Assembly: GCF_003288805.1 (NCBI RefSeq)
Contig: NZ_NHYK01000004.1
Span: 36,227 to 100,226 of the forward strand
Direction of reading: 5' to 3'
Source: Helicobacter sp. 10-6591
GTDB lineage: Bacteria; Campylobacterota; Campylobacteria; Campylobacterales; Helicobacteraceae
DNA: 64,000 nt
Shown here: positions 18,783-29,700 of the stretch, one piece after another
Layout of the letters: every line of letters starts with the position of its first letter
How positions within the stretch are numbered: the first letter of the stretch is position 1
Translations under genes and position numbers: made by a program
The notes under the pieces: generated by a model
Database searches by the model: none
The model's input: only the letters and a program-made list of their open reading frames with translations
What the model was told of the DNA's origin: nothing

Positions 18783-18801
18783 TTTTTTTTTTTTTTTTTT
18801 T
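18783..18801. repeat. T19 homopolymer
   Basis: A run of 19 T residues lies between the decayed region and the tRNA genes. Runs this long are prone to slippage. No intact gene starts close by, so it may be a relic of a phase-variable promoter or gene. From 18214 to 18968 nothing else beyond the decayed frame was recognised. Confidence 0.9.
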
Positions 18802-18968
18802 GCATTGCAGAGATTGTGGTGTGGGATTAACCTATATGATTAAGAAAGATTAAAATTGTGTTGTTTGTGTGTATGGCATATGCAGTTTTTAGGCAACAGG
18901 TGGAAATCGAGAATACCAATGTAGTTTTTTAAGAAGCCTAATACACGGATGGTGTTTTCTTGGAGTAT

Positions 18969-19045
<77 letters not shown>

Positions 19046-19068
19046 ATGAAACCAAGAGATTATAGAAG

Positions 19069-19143
19069 TGGCTGGGGTAAAAGGATTCGAACCTCTGAAT
19101 GCCTGGACCAAAACCAGGTGCCTTACCGCTTGGCGATACCCCA
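19069..19143 (-). tRNA. tRNA-Gln (TTG)
   Basis: The minus strand gives a 75-nt cloverleaf with encoded CCA. The acceptor is TGGGGTA paired with TACCCCA, the anticodon arm is CCTGG-TTTTGGT-CCAGG with anticodon TTG, and the T arm contains GGTTCGAATCC. It lies 23 nt upstream of tRNA-fMet and 48 nt after nadB. Confidence 0.95.
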
Positions 19144-19191
19144 ACGAAGGCCCGCATTATAGTTGCTCTGGTATGAAAAGTCAATAAACGC

Positions 19192-20667
19192 CTAGTTGAT
19201 TCTATAGTGCGCGCCAAGGCTCTTTTTTCTCTTGAGGGCGGATTGGATGATGTTGCGACAAACAAGCAAACGTAGCTTCAGCATGCGTCCGATATTTGAT
19301 TCCAGCATAACCTCTATTCCTCCAAGTGCTGTATTAAGACTGTCTTTACTTCTGATGATTCCTACTTTCTCCCACATAATCTTTCTTATAATACCTTTCA
19401 GCTTAGAATCCCCTTCTTTTTCAAGCACCATCTCCTGTTTGAGAAAATGTCTTGCGGGTTTTTTTCTCATATTGTGAGCAATCTCAAGTGCTGCACTCTT
19501 GCCAAATACAAGTCCTTCTAGCAGAGAATTTGAAGCAAGGCGGTTTGCTCCATGCACGCCATTGCAGGCACATTCGCCAATGGCATAAAGGTTTTGCATT
19601 CCTCGCACTTTTGTATTATCTGTCAGAATCCCTCCCATGCAATAATGGAATGCTGGTGAAATGGGAACCAATGCCTCAGGGATCTGTAGCTTACAAGCAC
19701 TCAATTCACGAAAGACATTAGGGAAACGTTTTGCAAAAGAATCTTTTGTAAAAGTGCGTAAATCCAAAAATGCACGTTCTTTGTGTTTGGCACAATAATC
19801 AACAATAGCGCGTGCAACAATATCTCGTGGAGCTAATTCGCCTCTTTTGTCGTATTCGAACAAAAAACGTCTGCCGCAAGAATCAATCACCATCCCACCT
19901 TCACCGCGCACAGCCTCACTAATCAAGTGCTTTCTCGCGCTTTTTGCTCCGATATAAACTGTTGGGTGGAATTGCAGCATCTCCATATTTGCAAGTTCTA
20001 AACCATGTTCAAGGATAATACCTTGCATGTCACTACTTATAGTGGAGGCATTTGTATGGTATTGGAACAACCCACCAATGCCTCCACTTGCAATTACAAT
20101 ATGATTGCTATAAATCTGCACCATCCCTTTTTTTGTCTGCACATTCACGCCATAGCACACATCATCTTCTATAAGTAGATCTACCACACAAGCACTTTTC
20201 CAAAGTGTGTGCTGCAAGGAATCAATCAAAAATGTATGCAAGATTCTGCCTGTAGCATCGCCTCCAGCATGTACGATTCTAGGCAAGGAATGACCACCTT
20301 CTTGCGTGTAGCTAAGATTATTGTGTGTATCTCTATCAAAATCTAATCCACTCGATAAAAGTTCATCTAAGACGATAAGACTATCTCTGCTGAGTTTTTC
20401 GACACTCTGGGGTGTATTATGCTTAGCACCAGCAAGAATCGTATCTTTTACATGCAAGGCAATATCTCTCTTATCCCTTGCTACGCTTATCCCACCTTGG
20501 GCATAAAAAGTATTGCACTCCCAAGGTTCATTTTTGCATAAAACCAATACTTTCAAGGATTTAGGGAGATGTCTAGCGCAATATAATCCTGCAACACCTG
20601 CACCAATGATGACAACATCATAATAAAGCTTTTCGTATTCCTGCACTTTGTAGTTGTCCTTAAACAA
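19192..20667 (-). CDS. nadB: L-aspartate oxidase NadB
   Basis: The 491-residue FAD enzyme oxidises aspartate to iminoaspartate, the first step of NAD synthesis. The FAD site VVIIGAGVAGLYCARHL is near residues 18-34. NTFYAQGGISVA, the RIVHAGGDATGR segment and GECACNGVHGANRLASNSLLE near the C-terminal side are characteristic of NadB within the succinate dehydrogenase flavoprotein family. The length is slightly below the usual 500-540 residues but all core motifs are present. The two tRNA genes follow on the same strand and may share its transcript. nadA and nadC are not in this window. Confidence 0.93.
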   Translation of the reverse strand: MFKDNYKVQEYEKLYYDVVIIGAGVAGLYCARHLPKSLKVLVLCKNEPWECNTFYAQGGISVARDKRDIALHVKDTILAGAKHNTPQSVEKLSRDSLIVLDELLSSGLDFDRDTHNNLSYTQEGGHSLPRIVHAGGDATGRILHTFLIDSLQHTLWKSACVVDLLIEDDVCYGVNVQTKKGMVQIYSNHIVIASGGIGGLFQYHTNASTISSDMQGIILEHGLELANMEMLQFHPTVYIGAKSARKHLISEAVRGEGGMVIDSCGRRFLFEYDKRGELAPRDIVARAIVDYCAKHKERAFLDLRTFTKDSFAKRFPNVFRELSACKLQIPEALVPISPAFHYCMGGILTDNTKVRGMQNLYAIGECACNGVHGANRLASNSLLEGLVFGKSAALEIAHNMRKKPARHFLKQEMVLEKEGDSKLKGIIRKIMWEKVGIIRSKDSLNTALGGIEVMLESNIGRMLKLRLLVCRNIIQSALKRKKSLGAHYRIN

Positions 20668-20682
20668 TGACTAAGAATCGCA

Positions 20683-20862
20683 TCAAAAGTCGTAAGTTTC
20701 TTTATTTTCTGGGATTATTTCGAACTGGATGTCTTGCATGGGAGAAGAATCTGTTGTGCCATTGTCATTTGTATAAAATGGTTTATTTTTGTAACCACAG
20801 CCTCCTAGCAAAAAAGACACTAGCAGGAGTGTTATAATCACACTATGAAAAGTTCGAGGCAT
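20683..20862 (-). CDS. Small lipoprotein, LptM (YifL)-like
   Basis: A 59-codon frame reads [20 protein letters not shown] followed by GCGYKNKPFY. It has a clear lipoprotein signal with Cys22 as the lipid site, then a short polar tail ending KETYDF. The CGYKNKPFY segment resembles the CGxKGPLY motif of LptM, a small lipoprotein that helps LptD mature in E. coli; the match is short, so the name is tentative. Its start overlaps the start of the divergent gene at 20845 by 18 nt, and its stop is 15 nt before the nadB start, so it may be the lead gene of nadB. Confidence 0.65.
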   Translation of the reverse strand: MPRTFHSVIITLLLVSFLLGGCGYKNKPFYTNDNGTTDSSPMQDIQFEIIPENKETYDF

Positions 20863-21300
20863 ATCATATCCCTTCTAAAACGTCAATCAGAATTTTTGCA
20901 ACTCGGAATTTTTGCTGAAATCAATCTTTTTAAATCCGCTTTTCTTACGCCACACTTAAACAAACAATTAAGTTTTATTTATTTTAAGAATCAGACATTA
21001 TTTTTTGTTGCTAAACATCCTGCTTTTTGTCAAGAGTTCGATTATACCCGCAAAGGCATAATCCAAACTTTAAGGATCTACCCTGACAAATTCCCCAATC
21101 TCAGCACATTAAAAGATGCTAAGACTTTTCTTTCGCGCAATACACAATTTTCAAGACCCCAAGAAACCATGCTATTACATCACCAGAAAATCCAAACTTT
21201 TAAAGAACGCTCCGAGGGTGAATTTACTAATTATTGTACAGATCCTGAACTCTATGAAATCTTTGAACATATAAGAACAAATATCAAAAAACTCTCATAG
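20845..21300 (+). CDS. DUF721/DciA-like conserved protein
   Basis: The 151-residue protein resembles small DUF721 (DciA-like) proteins: an N-terminal helix [21 protein letters not shown], then a strand pair [26 protein letters not shown] and a helix. DciA proteins load the replicative helicase in many bacteria, but this match is by pattern only, and the C-terminal half ([19 protein letters not shown]) is unknown. It reads away from nadB, and its first codons overlap the small lipoprotein gene on the other strand. The chemoreceptor gene follows after 65 nt. Confidence 0.45.
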   Translation: MKSSRHIISLLKRQSEFLQLGIFAEINLFKSAFLTPHLNKQLSFIYFKNQTLFFVAKHPAFCQEFDYTRKGIIQTLRIYPDKFPNLSTLKDAKTFLSRNTQFSRPQETMLLHHQKIQTFKERSEGEFTNYCTDPELYEIFEHIRTNIKKLS

Positions 21301-21365
21301 AATCTGGCATAAAAATTGCTAAGAACTCGATAAGAATTAATATAGTTAAGGATTCTTGTACAAAT

Positions 21366-22895
21366 ATGCAGGGTTTTAAGCGCAAAGTCTTGGCACTTTT
21401 TATTTTGTTACTTTTAGAACTAGTAGTGTTTATGGTATTTCATATACGCGAACGCACACTCTTAAAAGATAATCTACAAACAGCTCAGGGGATCTTGCAT
21501 GAGATTAGCAATGACACAAAGTTCTCAGATTCTCTTGCTTATAGTCAAGACTTGCTTGACCAACTTGATTTTTTAGGGCAGATAGACAAACATCTCTCAG
21601 CTCTCTTACTTCAGCCAAATGATAAGCGAAGTCTTGCATTAGTCGTTGCTATGACAAGAAGTTGGAATGAAAGTTTTGTAAAAAGTGATATAGATGCAAA
21701 AGCTTATCATGCACAAATAGCAAATTTGCTTGAGAAAAATCCCAAAATGCTTGCAAAAGGCTTACAAGATGTATTTATGAAAATACATGCGCTTTTGCTT
21801 AATAGAATATATGAGCATTTCAATCTGCTAATAGCAGATTCCCAAGAAAGTATCTTTGATACATCTTTACAGCAAATAAAACAAGACAATCGATTGTTAC
21901 ATTTCATTTTTATAGCTCTTATGGGATTTCTAGGGTTTTTTATCGTAGGGCTTATGGTGAGTGTGATAAAACATCTCAAAACTTTCACACAAACTATTGA
22001 CTGGACTACAAACAAACTTACTGAGATTGTACAATCAACTCAAAGCCCACGATCTCTAAGTTCTCAAAATACACAGTCTGCACATGTTTCTAATCCATCC
22101 AAACATATCCAATCCTTGCTGCAAGCCATAGATACAAACATACAAGCACAACGATGTACAGATAAAGAAAAGACACAAAAGCTCACACAGCTCTCCAGCC
22201 AAATCATGCAATTAGAATCTCAACTACAAGGTATTTACAAACAGACAAAAACCAATATAACCAAAAATACAAATCGTATAAGAGATATAGAATCTGCGAC
22301 AACTAAACTGAAAGATTCTTACAATCAACTCACTAACGAACATTTCAACAATACACATAGCACTTTAGAAAGCTTATTAAATAAGCTTGATTCAAACTTT
22401 CAGAACCAAAATGAGCTTAGTATAAAACTCCATAGCCTCTCATCAAGCATTGAGCAAATAAAAGGCGTGCTTATGTTCATTAACAATATCGCGGGTGAGA
22501 CAAATCTCTTAGCGCTTAATGCTACTATTGAAGCTGCTAGAGCTGGAGAGCATGGACGGGGCTTTGCAGTAGTAGCTTCTGAAGTAAATAAGCTAGCCCA
22601 GTCTACACAAAAGAGCCTCAAAGAGATTGAAGTAAGCATCAAGCTCCTTACAACAAATATCGATGAGATAATGGTTTTATACGGTGATCATACAGACATG
22701 TCAAATAATCTCATCCAAGATAGCAGACAGTCACAAGAAAGCTTGCAGACTATGAAGGATTATATAAACACGACTAGGAAAAACCTCAATATACAAAGCG
22801 AAGATACTTTAGAGATTTGCAAAATAAGTCAGGAATTGTGCCAAGAGTTTGATAGCATTACTTTCCAACTAGAATCCAGTCTGCAAAAATTCTGA
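21366..22895 (+). CDS. Methyl-accepting chemotaxis-type receptor
   Basis: The 509-residue protein has a transmembrane segment at about residues 7-25, a periplasmic region of about 150 residues, and a second segment at about 178-200. A long coiled coil leads to the MCP signalling tip [20 protein letters not shown], with [16 protein letters not shown] after it. The periplasmic domain is mostly helical and was not assigned to a dCache or sCache type, so the ligand is unknown. It should signal through CheA/CheW to the flagellar motor. The cytoplasmic part is rich in Ser, Thr and Gln and no C-terminal CheR-binding pentapeptide is seen. Confidence 0.9.
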   Translation: MQGFKRKVLALFILLLLELVVFMVFHIRERTLLKDNLQTAQGILHEISNDTKFSDSLAYSQDLLDQLDFLGQIDKHLSALLLQPNDKRSLALVVAMTRSWNESFVKSDIDAKAYHAQIANLLEKNPKMLAKGLQDVFMKIHALLLNRIYEHFNLLIADSQESIFDTSLQQIKQDNRLLHFIFIALMGFLGFFIVGLMVSVIKHLKTFTQTIDWTTNKLTEIVQSTQSPRSLSSQNTQSAHVSNPSKHIQSLLQAIDTNIQAQRCTDKEKTQKLTQLSSQIMQLESQLQGIYKQTKTNITKNTNRIRDIESATTKLKDSYNQLTNEHFNNTHSTLESLLNKLDSNFQNQNELSIKLHSLSSSIEQIKGVLMFINNIAGETNLLALNATIEAARAGEHGRGFAVVASEVNKLAQSTQKSLKEIEVSIKLLTTNIDEIMVLYGDHTDMSNNLIQDSRQSQESLQTMKDYINTTRKNLNIQSEDTLEICKISQELCQEFDSITFQLESSLQKF

Positions 22896-22971
22896 AAAGA
22901 CGCTACAGTTTGTAAAAAATCCAACAAAGCTTTTCACAAGTATGCTAGGTTTATTGCAAGGAGGCTTATAA

Positions 22972-23490
22972 ATGACGAAATATTTTTCACTCTTAGGATT
23001 TGTGTTTGGTTGTTTTCTTGTAGGGTTAGGAATAGTCTGCATGCTATATCCGACCAAGACAATGCTTACCATCAGTCTTTTTGCAGCATTTTTGGTGTTT
23101 CTTGTTGGTATAGGATATGTCTATTATTATTTCCATAGCTTTAGACGCTTATATTGGATTCTTATCGATGGGATAGTTTCTATTGTCTTAGGGTTTGTCC
23201 TTATGGTTACATTGTTTTTTGGCGGTGATTTTGGTGAAAATCTGCTTTGCATTGTACTTGGATTCTGGAGTATTTTTAAAGGTGTTGTATGGATATTGGT
23301 AGCTCTAAATTTACGATACTCTACTGGATTTATCCCATCCCTTAGTGTGGGAATAATTTTGAGTGTCTTAGGATTAATTTTTGTGGTATTTCCTGAGATT
23401 TTGGCATTTTTGCTTAGCGTCGTGATTGGCTTGAGCTTGATTATTTTTGGTAGCGTGGTATTTGGATTCAGTTTTAGGAGAAAAATTTGA
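22972..23490 (+). CDS. HdeD/DUF308-like membrane protein
   Basis: The 172-residue protein has six hydrophobic segments in three pairs, with the repeated pattern GIVxxxLGxxxxxxP typical of HdeD (DUF308) proteins, for example GIVSIVLGFVLMVTLFF and VGIILSVLGLIFVVFPE. HdeD is an acid-stress membrane protein in E. coli; in Helicobacter the function is unproved. AAGGAGG lies 7-8 nt before the ATG. The stop overlaps the TTG start of hemD (TTGA), so the two are translationally coupled. Confidence 0.8.
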   Translation: MTKYFSLLGFVFGCFLVGLGIVCMLYPTKTMLTISLFAAFLVFLVGIGYVYYYFHSFRRLYWILIDGIVSIVLGFVLMVTLFFGGDFGENLLCIVLGFWSIFKGVVWILVALNLRYSTGFIPSLSVGIILSVLGLIFVVFPEILAFLLSVVIGLSLIIFGSVVFGFSFRRKI

Positions 23491-24155
23491 GAGAAATAGT
23501 GCTTGTAGGAACAAGATCTAGCCAAGAGATAAAAAGCCTTGTTGTGAGTGAGATTGCTCTCAATGAAATACCACCAAATGCTTTACAAAATATCGATAGC
23601 TTAATTTTCACTTCCAAATATGCAATCACAAGCTTGATAGAGTCTGCAAAGAAACATCCAGATTTGCAAGTTTGGAAAGATCTGCCAAGCTATGTAATTG
23701 GTGGTGCTAGCGCAAAAGAATTAGAACTTGTTGGTGCGAATATTGCATATATTGGCAGTGATGGATATGGGACGAGTTTCGCACAAGAGCTTACTGCTTT
23801 GCTTGAGAATAAATCTCCATTATACTTGCGGGCGCAACATATCGTCTCAAAGCTTGACGAAAAACTTCTTGGTGCAGGTGTTAGGCTTAGGCAAATCATT
23901 GCTTATATTAATCAACCAAAAAAATTGCCCCCTTCTCTGAGGCCTAAAAGTCATAGTGTGCTTATTTTTGTTTCACCCAGTGCATTTGTATTTTTTAAAC
24001 AGATATTCGGGTGGGATGCAAATTACATCGCAGTGGCTATTGGGATGACGACTTTTAGCACATTTGATTCTGATATCATGGCTTTTGTAAGTTCGCGTAG
24101 AAGCATTGATGCCTGTATAGAGATGGCCAAGGATTTAGCCCAGAGGATACCTTAA
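23487..24155 (+). CDS. hemD: Uroporphyrinogen-III synthase HemD
   Basis: The 222-residue protein matches HemD by two alternating alpha/beta lobes and by motifs such as IDSLIFTSKYAITSLIESAKK, YVIGGASAKELELVG and HSVLIFVSPSAFVFFKQIFG. It closes hydroxymethylbilane to uroporphyrinogen III in haem synthesis. Sequence conservation of this family is low, so the call rests on fold pattern and length. The start is TTG, overlapping the stop of the HdeD-like gene, and no ATG is available upstream in frame. hemE lies about 19 kb away, so the haem genes are scattered. Confidence 0.8.
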   Translation: MREIVLVGTRSSQEIKSLVVSEIALNEIPPNALQNIDSLIFTSKYAITSLIESAKKHPDLQVWKDLPSYVIGGASAKELELVGANIAYIGSDGYGTSFAQELTALLENKSPLYLRAQHIVSKLDEKLLGAGVRLRQIIAYINQPKKLPPSLRPKSHSVLIFVSPSAFVFFKQIFGWDANYIAVAIGMTTFSTFDSDIMAFVSSRRSIDACIEMAKDLAQRIP

Positions 24156-24217
24156 AGCCTTATTAAGATTCATAAGAATACAATTTGCCCCTACACTTTA
24201 AAATCCGGAGCAAATCA

Positions 24218-25048
24218 ATGAAAAAGATACTTGTAAGTTTGGTACTGGTCGGGATTCTCTCTCCTGTATTGCTTGAAGCAAAAACATATGCGACTATAAA
24301 TGGCAAAGCAATTACAGAGAAAGATTTTGAATCGATCAAAGAAGAGTTTCCAGGGTTTGATTTTGAGAAACTCTCCACACAGGAACAACAAACAATAATC
24401 AACCAACTTATCGAAGAGCGTTTGGTAGTCAATGCTGCAAAGGCAGAAAAACTCGACACAACTAAAGATTTCACCAATAAACTTGAAATCTTTAAGAAAC
24501 GCCTACTTTTGGATACATGGATGCAAAAACAAGCGCAGACTATCCAGATGCCAACTCCTAGTGAGGAACAACTCCGCCAAATATACAAAGAGAATGAATC
24601 ACGATTTATTGACCAAGAAGGCAAAGCAAGACATATTGTGGTGGAGAGTGAAAATGAGGCAAAAGAGATTGTTACTGCACTCAACAAAGTGAGAGGTAAG
24701 ATCGAGCCAAAATTTATCGACCTAGCAAACCAAAAAACAATCGATCCTGTTGGTAAGCAACAACAAAATGGTGGGGATTTGGGTACATTCCATCGGGCTC
24801 GCATGGTGCCAGAATTTTCAAAAGCAGCTTTTGATCTTAAGCCTGGCACATACACTAAGACCCCTGTGAAAACACAGTTTGGCTACCATGTGATTTACCT
24901 AGAAAGTAAAACTGAGCCAAAAGTTATTCCTTATGATCAAGCCAAACAAATCATTCTCCAAGAAATGCAAATGCAAGCTTTCAATCAGGCAATCGGAATC
25001 AAAATACAAGAACTACGCTCTAAAGCAAAGATTGAAATCGCAAAATAA
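24218..25048 (+). CDS. Periplasmic peptidyl-prolyl cis-trans isomerase, PEB4/CBF2-like (SurA/parvulin type)
   Basis: From the ATG at 24218 the protein has 276 residues with a Sec signal (MKKILVSLVLVGILSPVLLEA). An N-terminal SurA-like chaperone region follows, then a parvulin domain at about residues 125-235, with KARHIVVES, GGDLGTFHRARMVPEFSKA and TQFGYHVIYLESK. An upstream in-frame ATG at 24185 is not favoured because it precedes the signal peptide and the CGGAG ribosome site. C. jejuni PEB4 (Cj0596) and H. pylori HP0175 have this architecture and help fold outer-membrane proteins; this protein probably does the same. fba follows 26 nt downstream, the same order as in C. jejuni. Confidence 0.9.
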   Translation: MKKILVSLVLVGILSPVLLEAKTYATINGKAITEKDFESIKEEFPGFDFEKLSTQEQQTIINQLIEERLVVNAAKAEKLDTTKDFTNKLEIFKKRLLLDTWMQKQAQTIQMPTPSEEQLRQIYKENESRFIDQEGKARHIVVESENEAKEIVTALNKVRGKIEPKFIDLANQKTIDPVGKQQQNGGDLGTFHRARMVPEFSKAAFDLKPGTYTKTPVKTQFGYHVIYLESKTEPKVIPYDQAKQIILQEMQMQAFNQAIGIKIQELRSKAKIEIAK

Positions 25049-25074
25049 TTTAACACATCAGCCAAGGACAGATT

Positions 25075-25998
25075 ATGCTAGTAAGTGGTAGTGAGATTTT
25101 ATTAAAGGCGCACAGGGGAAATTATGGCGTTGGTGCATTTAATTTTGTCAATTTTGAGATGCTCAATGCAATCTTTAATGCTGCATTAGAAGCAAATTCG
25201 CCAATCATTGTGCAAGCAAGCGAAGGAGCAATCAAGTATATGGGTATTGATATGGCGGTGGGGCTTGTCAAAAACTTTAGCGATCGCTATACACATATCC
25301 CAGTGGCACTTCATTTAGATCATGGTACAAGTTTTGAATCTTGTAAGAAAGCTATTGATTCTGGTTTCACATCGGTAATGATTGATGCTTCGCATCATCA
25401 GCTTGAAGAAAATGTTGCTATGACCAAGGAGGTTGTGCAATATGCTCATGACAATGGAGTGACTGTAGAAGCAGAGCTTGGACGACTTATGGGAATCGAG
25501 GACAATATATCCGTAGATGAAAAAGATGCTGTTTTGGTCAATCCCCAAGAAGCAGAGTATTTTGTTAAAGAAACAAATGTTGATTATTTAGCGCCTGCTA
25601 TTGGGACTAGTCATGGAGCTTTTAAGTTTAAAGGTGAGCCGAATTTAGATTTTGTGCGATTGCAAGAGGTCAAGCGTAGAACAAATATTCCCCTTGTTCT
25701 TCATGGAGCAAGTGCCATACCTGATTATGTCAGAGAATCTTTTCTCGCAACGGGCGGAGATCTTAAGGGTAGTAAGGGTGTGCCTTTTGGATTTCTTAAA
25801 CAAGCAGTAGAAGGCGGTATCAATAAAGTTAATACAGATACAGATTTGCGTATTGCCTTCATGGCAGAAGTGCGCAAGGTAGCTAATACTGAGCCTACGC
25901 AATTTGATTTGCGCAAGTTTTTTGCTCCAGGAATGCAGGCGATGCAAAAGGTTATAGTTGAGCGTATGCAGATATTAGGAAGTGCTAATAAGATCTAG
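25075..25998 (+). CDS. fba: Class II fructose-bisphosphate aldolase Fba
   Basis: The 307-residue zinc aldolase splits fructose-1,6-bisphosphate and in Helicobacter works mainly in gluconeogenesis. Metal and active-site motifs are VALHLDHGTSFESC (Asp82/His83 region), EAELGRLMGIED, AIGTSHGAFKF and LVLHGASAIPDYV, and GGINKVNTDTDLR binds phosphate. The length is that of the class IIB type of Helicobacter. It is followed 23 nt later by efp and preceded by the PPIase gene, giving a likely three-gene unit. Confidence 0.96.
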   Translation: MLVSGSEILLKAHRGNYGVGAFNFVNFEMLNAIFNAALEANSPIIVQASEGAIKYMGIDMAVGLVKNFSDRYTHIPVALHLDHGTSFESCKKAIDSGFTSVMIDASHHQLEENVAMTKEVVQYAHDNGVTVEAELGRLMGIEDNISVDEKDAVLVNPQEAEYFVKETNVDYLAPAIGTSHGAFKFKGEPNLDFVRLQEVKRRTNIPLVLHGASAIPDYVRESFLATGGDLKGSKGVPFGFLKQAVEGGINKVNTDTDLRIAFMAEVRKVANTEPTQFDLRKFFAPGMQAMQKVIVERMQILGSANKI

Positions 25999-26021
25999 TC
26001 AACCAAAATTAAGGAGAATTT

Positions 26022-26585
26022 ATGGCGATTAGTATGGGTGATTTGAAAAAGGGCTTGAAGATCGAGATTGATAAAATTCCTTACAGAATCGTAGAGTATC
26101 AACATGTCAAACCAGGCAAAGGAGCAGCCTTTGTAAGAGCAAAGATAAAATCTTTTCTCGACGGCAAGGTGATTGAGAAGACTTTCCATGCAGGTGACAA
26201 ATGTGATGAACCAAATCTCCAAGAAAAAACAATGCAATATCTTTACCATGATGGTGATACTTTCCAGTTTATGGACAATGAGACTTATGACCAAATAGCA
26301 TTGAGTGACGCTCAAGTAGGAGATGCTTCTAAATGGATTGTGGATGGGATAAATGTACAAGTGCTTTTTCACAATGACAAAGCAATTTCTGTCGATGTAC
26401 CACAGGTAGTGGAGCTCAAAATTATAGAAACTGCGCCAAATTTTAAGGGCGATACATCAAGTGCTGGAAAAAAACCAGCTATATTAGAAACAGGTGCAGT
26501 GGTACAGATTCCATTCCATGTATTAGAAGGTGAAGTTATTAGAGTAAATACTGAAAGTGGTGAATATTTAGAAAAGGTCAAGTAG
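26022..26585 (+). CDS. efp: Elongation factor P
   Basis: The 187-residue protein has the three-domain EF-P form. The modified loop reads [14 protein letters not shown] with Lys33 at the tip, the site lysylated by EpmA in bacteria that have it. The C-terminal OB fold ends with [21 protein letters not shown] relieves ribosome stalling at polyproline; the proline-rich lipoprotein at 15.7 kb would be a natural client. AAGGAG precedes the ATG. Confidence 0.97.
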   Translation: MAISMGDLKKGLKIEIDKIPYRIVEYQHVKPGKGAAFVRAKIKSFLDGKVIEKTFHAGDKCDEPNLQEKTMQYLYHDGDTFQFMDNETYDQIALSDAQVGDASKWIVDGINVQVLFHNDKAISVDVPQVVELKIIETAPNFKGDTSSAGKKPAILETGAVVQIPFHVLEGEVIRVNTESGEYLEKVK

Positions 26586-26715
26586 AGGCACGCTTGATCT
26601 AAATATCAATACAGATGGTCTCAGTGTAGATCCAACGGTAATCTGATCTGATTATTGTCTGGCCTCTATTTGGTTTTAATCCCATCCCACTTTACATCCA
26701 TTAATTCCCACCCAA

Positions 26716-29700
26716 CTACTCATCTCTCATCCTATGTCTTTTTATTATTCTCCACATTGCTATTGGGAAATTCAATGGAGATGTCACAAGGGCATAACCC
26801 AGTTTATAGCTTAAAGTGGCTCTAAGCATATTTGATTCGTGATAATCTGAATAGGTATCGATTGTTTTAGGGTATCTATCAGGATAAAGTTCATACACAG
26901 CTTCTAGGATATTTTTTCTTGATCGGTGAGAAAGCACAAGAGACAAGAAAGTGAATGGAAAGATACAGATTCTTAAATTTCCTCTGCATTTTGCAAGTTC
27001 TCTACCAACTTTATAAAAGAGATCATTTTTGATTATATTGACTGCACCAATAGGTTTTTTATACCCTGGCTGTAAAAGCTCTTGGTTTTCTACTAGTTCT
27101 TTGTATTCATCTTCTTCTAAAAGCTTTTGGGCCTGGTATTTGAAGTTTTGTTTTTGGAAATCTGTGCACTGGTTTAATTCATAGGCGATATGTCCTTTGA
27201 ATTGTTTTTGGAAAACTAGTTTGTAAGCATTCCCCAGATGGAAATTGTTAATGGTTGCTTGCAAGGCTTTGAGAGCTTTGATGATATTTATTGCATTTTC
27301 ACCTCTTGTAGCAGTGATATTCTTATAAGAATTTGTTCTGTAAGTGATAAAGAGCTCTTCCATCAAACTTATCTTAGATGCGAGCATAAGAGTGCTATAA
27401 GTAAAGGTTAAATCATTACAAGTACTCAAAGCTTCAAATTTCAATCCTTTTTGAAGTAAAAACTCTCTTTTATAGAGCTTATTCCAGGTAGCAGGATTTG
27501 AGATTGCAAGGATATTGGCTTTGTATACTTTTGGATCAATAGGCGAGAGAGAAAGTGCATGATAGCTTATACTTCTTTCTGATATATAGTTTTGCAATTG
27601 TTCATCATATACTCTATGCCCGCATACTACAATATCACTTCCATCTTTCCTAGCTTGCGCATACATTCTCTTGCACATATTCAAATCAAACCAATCATCA
27701 CTATCTACAAACTGTATATATTCTCCTTTGGCTACTGCTAATCCAGCATTTCTGGCAGTACCAGCATAGAGATTAGTTTGTGTGAGGATGCTTATACGCT
27801 CATCTTTGCTTGCATATTCTTTGAGAATCTCCAGACTATTATCAGTTGATCCATCATCTATACAGATGATTTCTATTTGCTTGAGAGTTTGATTGGTTAC
27901 AGAATCAAGACATTCTCTTAAGTATTTTTGGGAGTTATATACAGGAATTATTATTGATACTTTTATGGAATCAGATTTACTCCATATTCTTCTAAGATAC
28001 AGTAATACAATCATGAAAGCAAAACTCAATGGATAGCTAGTTACTACACGACCAAGTTTATAACTCAAGCTATTTTGTATTTCTAAAGCTTGGGGATAGT
28101 CTTGGTATCTGCTAAGTTCTAATGGTCTTTTGGATGGGTCAATCTCATGGATAATAGAGAGTATATTTTCACGTTTGTTGTGTCTGATACTAAGAGCTAG
28201 AAGGGAGAAGGGCAGAGTAAGGATATTGAGAGGATTCTTGCATTTAGCAAACTCTCTTCCAAATTTGTAAGCAAGATGGTTCTTTACAAGATTGATTGCG
28301 CCAATGGGCTTTGAGATAAGGGGAGTTACTTTGGCTTGTGTTTGCAATGTTTCTAAAAGTTTGGGATATTTGGCAAATATCGCTTTGAGTTGCTTGTCAT
28401 TTTTATTATTGCCCATATTCTTATAATATAAAGCTTCTAGTTGCGTACCTGGGATTAGGTTTGCTTGCACAGCCAGATTTTTCAAAGCATATTTAGGTAT
28501 ACCAATCCTACGATTTGCTAGGACTAAATGCGCCCAGAACCATATATCATCAGCGCTTGGACATAGCTCTAATGCCTTCTTTTCATTTAAGATTCCCTTA
28601 TCAAAGCAGTTTGGCGGATATAATACGCCGCCTCCACTGGTTGCAAAATTCAAAAATGAAGGCTCATACCCTGTAACGCAATTACCCCATTTATTGTAGG
28701 GCAAGATTTCTTGCGCATCTTGATCAAAGACTATTCTATGTACCCTATGTGCCCAAATAGTTTCTCTATCTTTCACATAAGATTTGAACAAAATTTCAGC
28801 CCAATCTCGTGGGTAATTAATATCATCATCAGCAGTGATAATCAAAGCATCTGGATATTTTTTGAGCGTTGGTATGAGTTTTTTATAACTTCTTATATTG
28901 CTACACCATTGTATATCTAACCCTTCTTGTTTGAGTTGCAACAAATGCTGCGGTAAATCATCTTCACGGTTTGGGAATTGCTCTTTAGCAAGCCATAGTA
29001 TAAGTTTGTCTGGCTTTAGTGATTGGTTTAGTAAAGTTTCTATACATAAATGCACACTATTTATTCGGGTAGGGTAGGAGGTGAGCGAGATTATAAGTGT
29101 GTTTTGTACCCTTATATAATTTTCTAGCTTTTCTATTGTCTGCCTGTCAAAGGCTCTATCATCAATGTACTTGGCCTTCGCAAAGACTTCCGTGCTTTTC
29201 TCAAGGAATTCTATCCTATCAGAATCAGTGATTTCTTGGATATTCAGACTTGACTTGTATCTGTCATTAATTCTCCAGGACATCTTCTTTAGCGCCTCTA
29301 TATAATCTCGTTCATCACATTCTATGTTGTTAAGAAAATCAATCATGTGTGCGTGTATAGTAGGAATTGTTTTAAACTTTTGACTATGCATCATACTTAG
29401 CTTTGAAGATTCTCTACGATAATGCACGTAAGTACCAACGACTGGAATAATTTTGTTTGCTAAAAAAGTTGTTTTCAATGTAAATTCTACATCTGCAGCA
29501 ACAAAAGTATCTTCTCTAAAATAGATATTGTTTTTGGTTATCAAATCGCTTTTATAGATTGTCGCCCAAATGACAATGCTATTTTCATTCACCTCTAAAT
29601 TTTCACCATTGTCGTATCGGGTTTGGATTGTAGTATTGATCCCATCAGGAACAACTTTATCTTTGTAGTGGTGGAGATATTGCGACTTTGCCATATCTGC

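Noticed and set aside
24163..24855. A 230-codon minus-strand open frame
   Set aside because: It lies antisense to the PPIase gene, whose signal peptide and parvulin motifs are clear; the antisense product is Ser/Phe-rich without family motifs.
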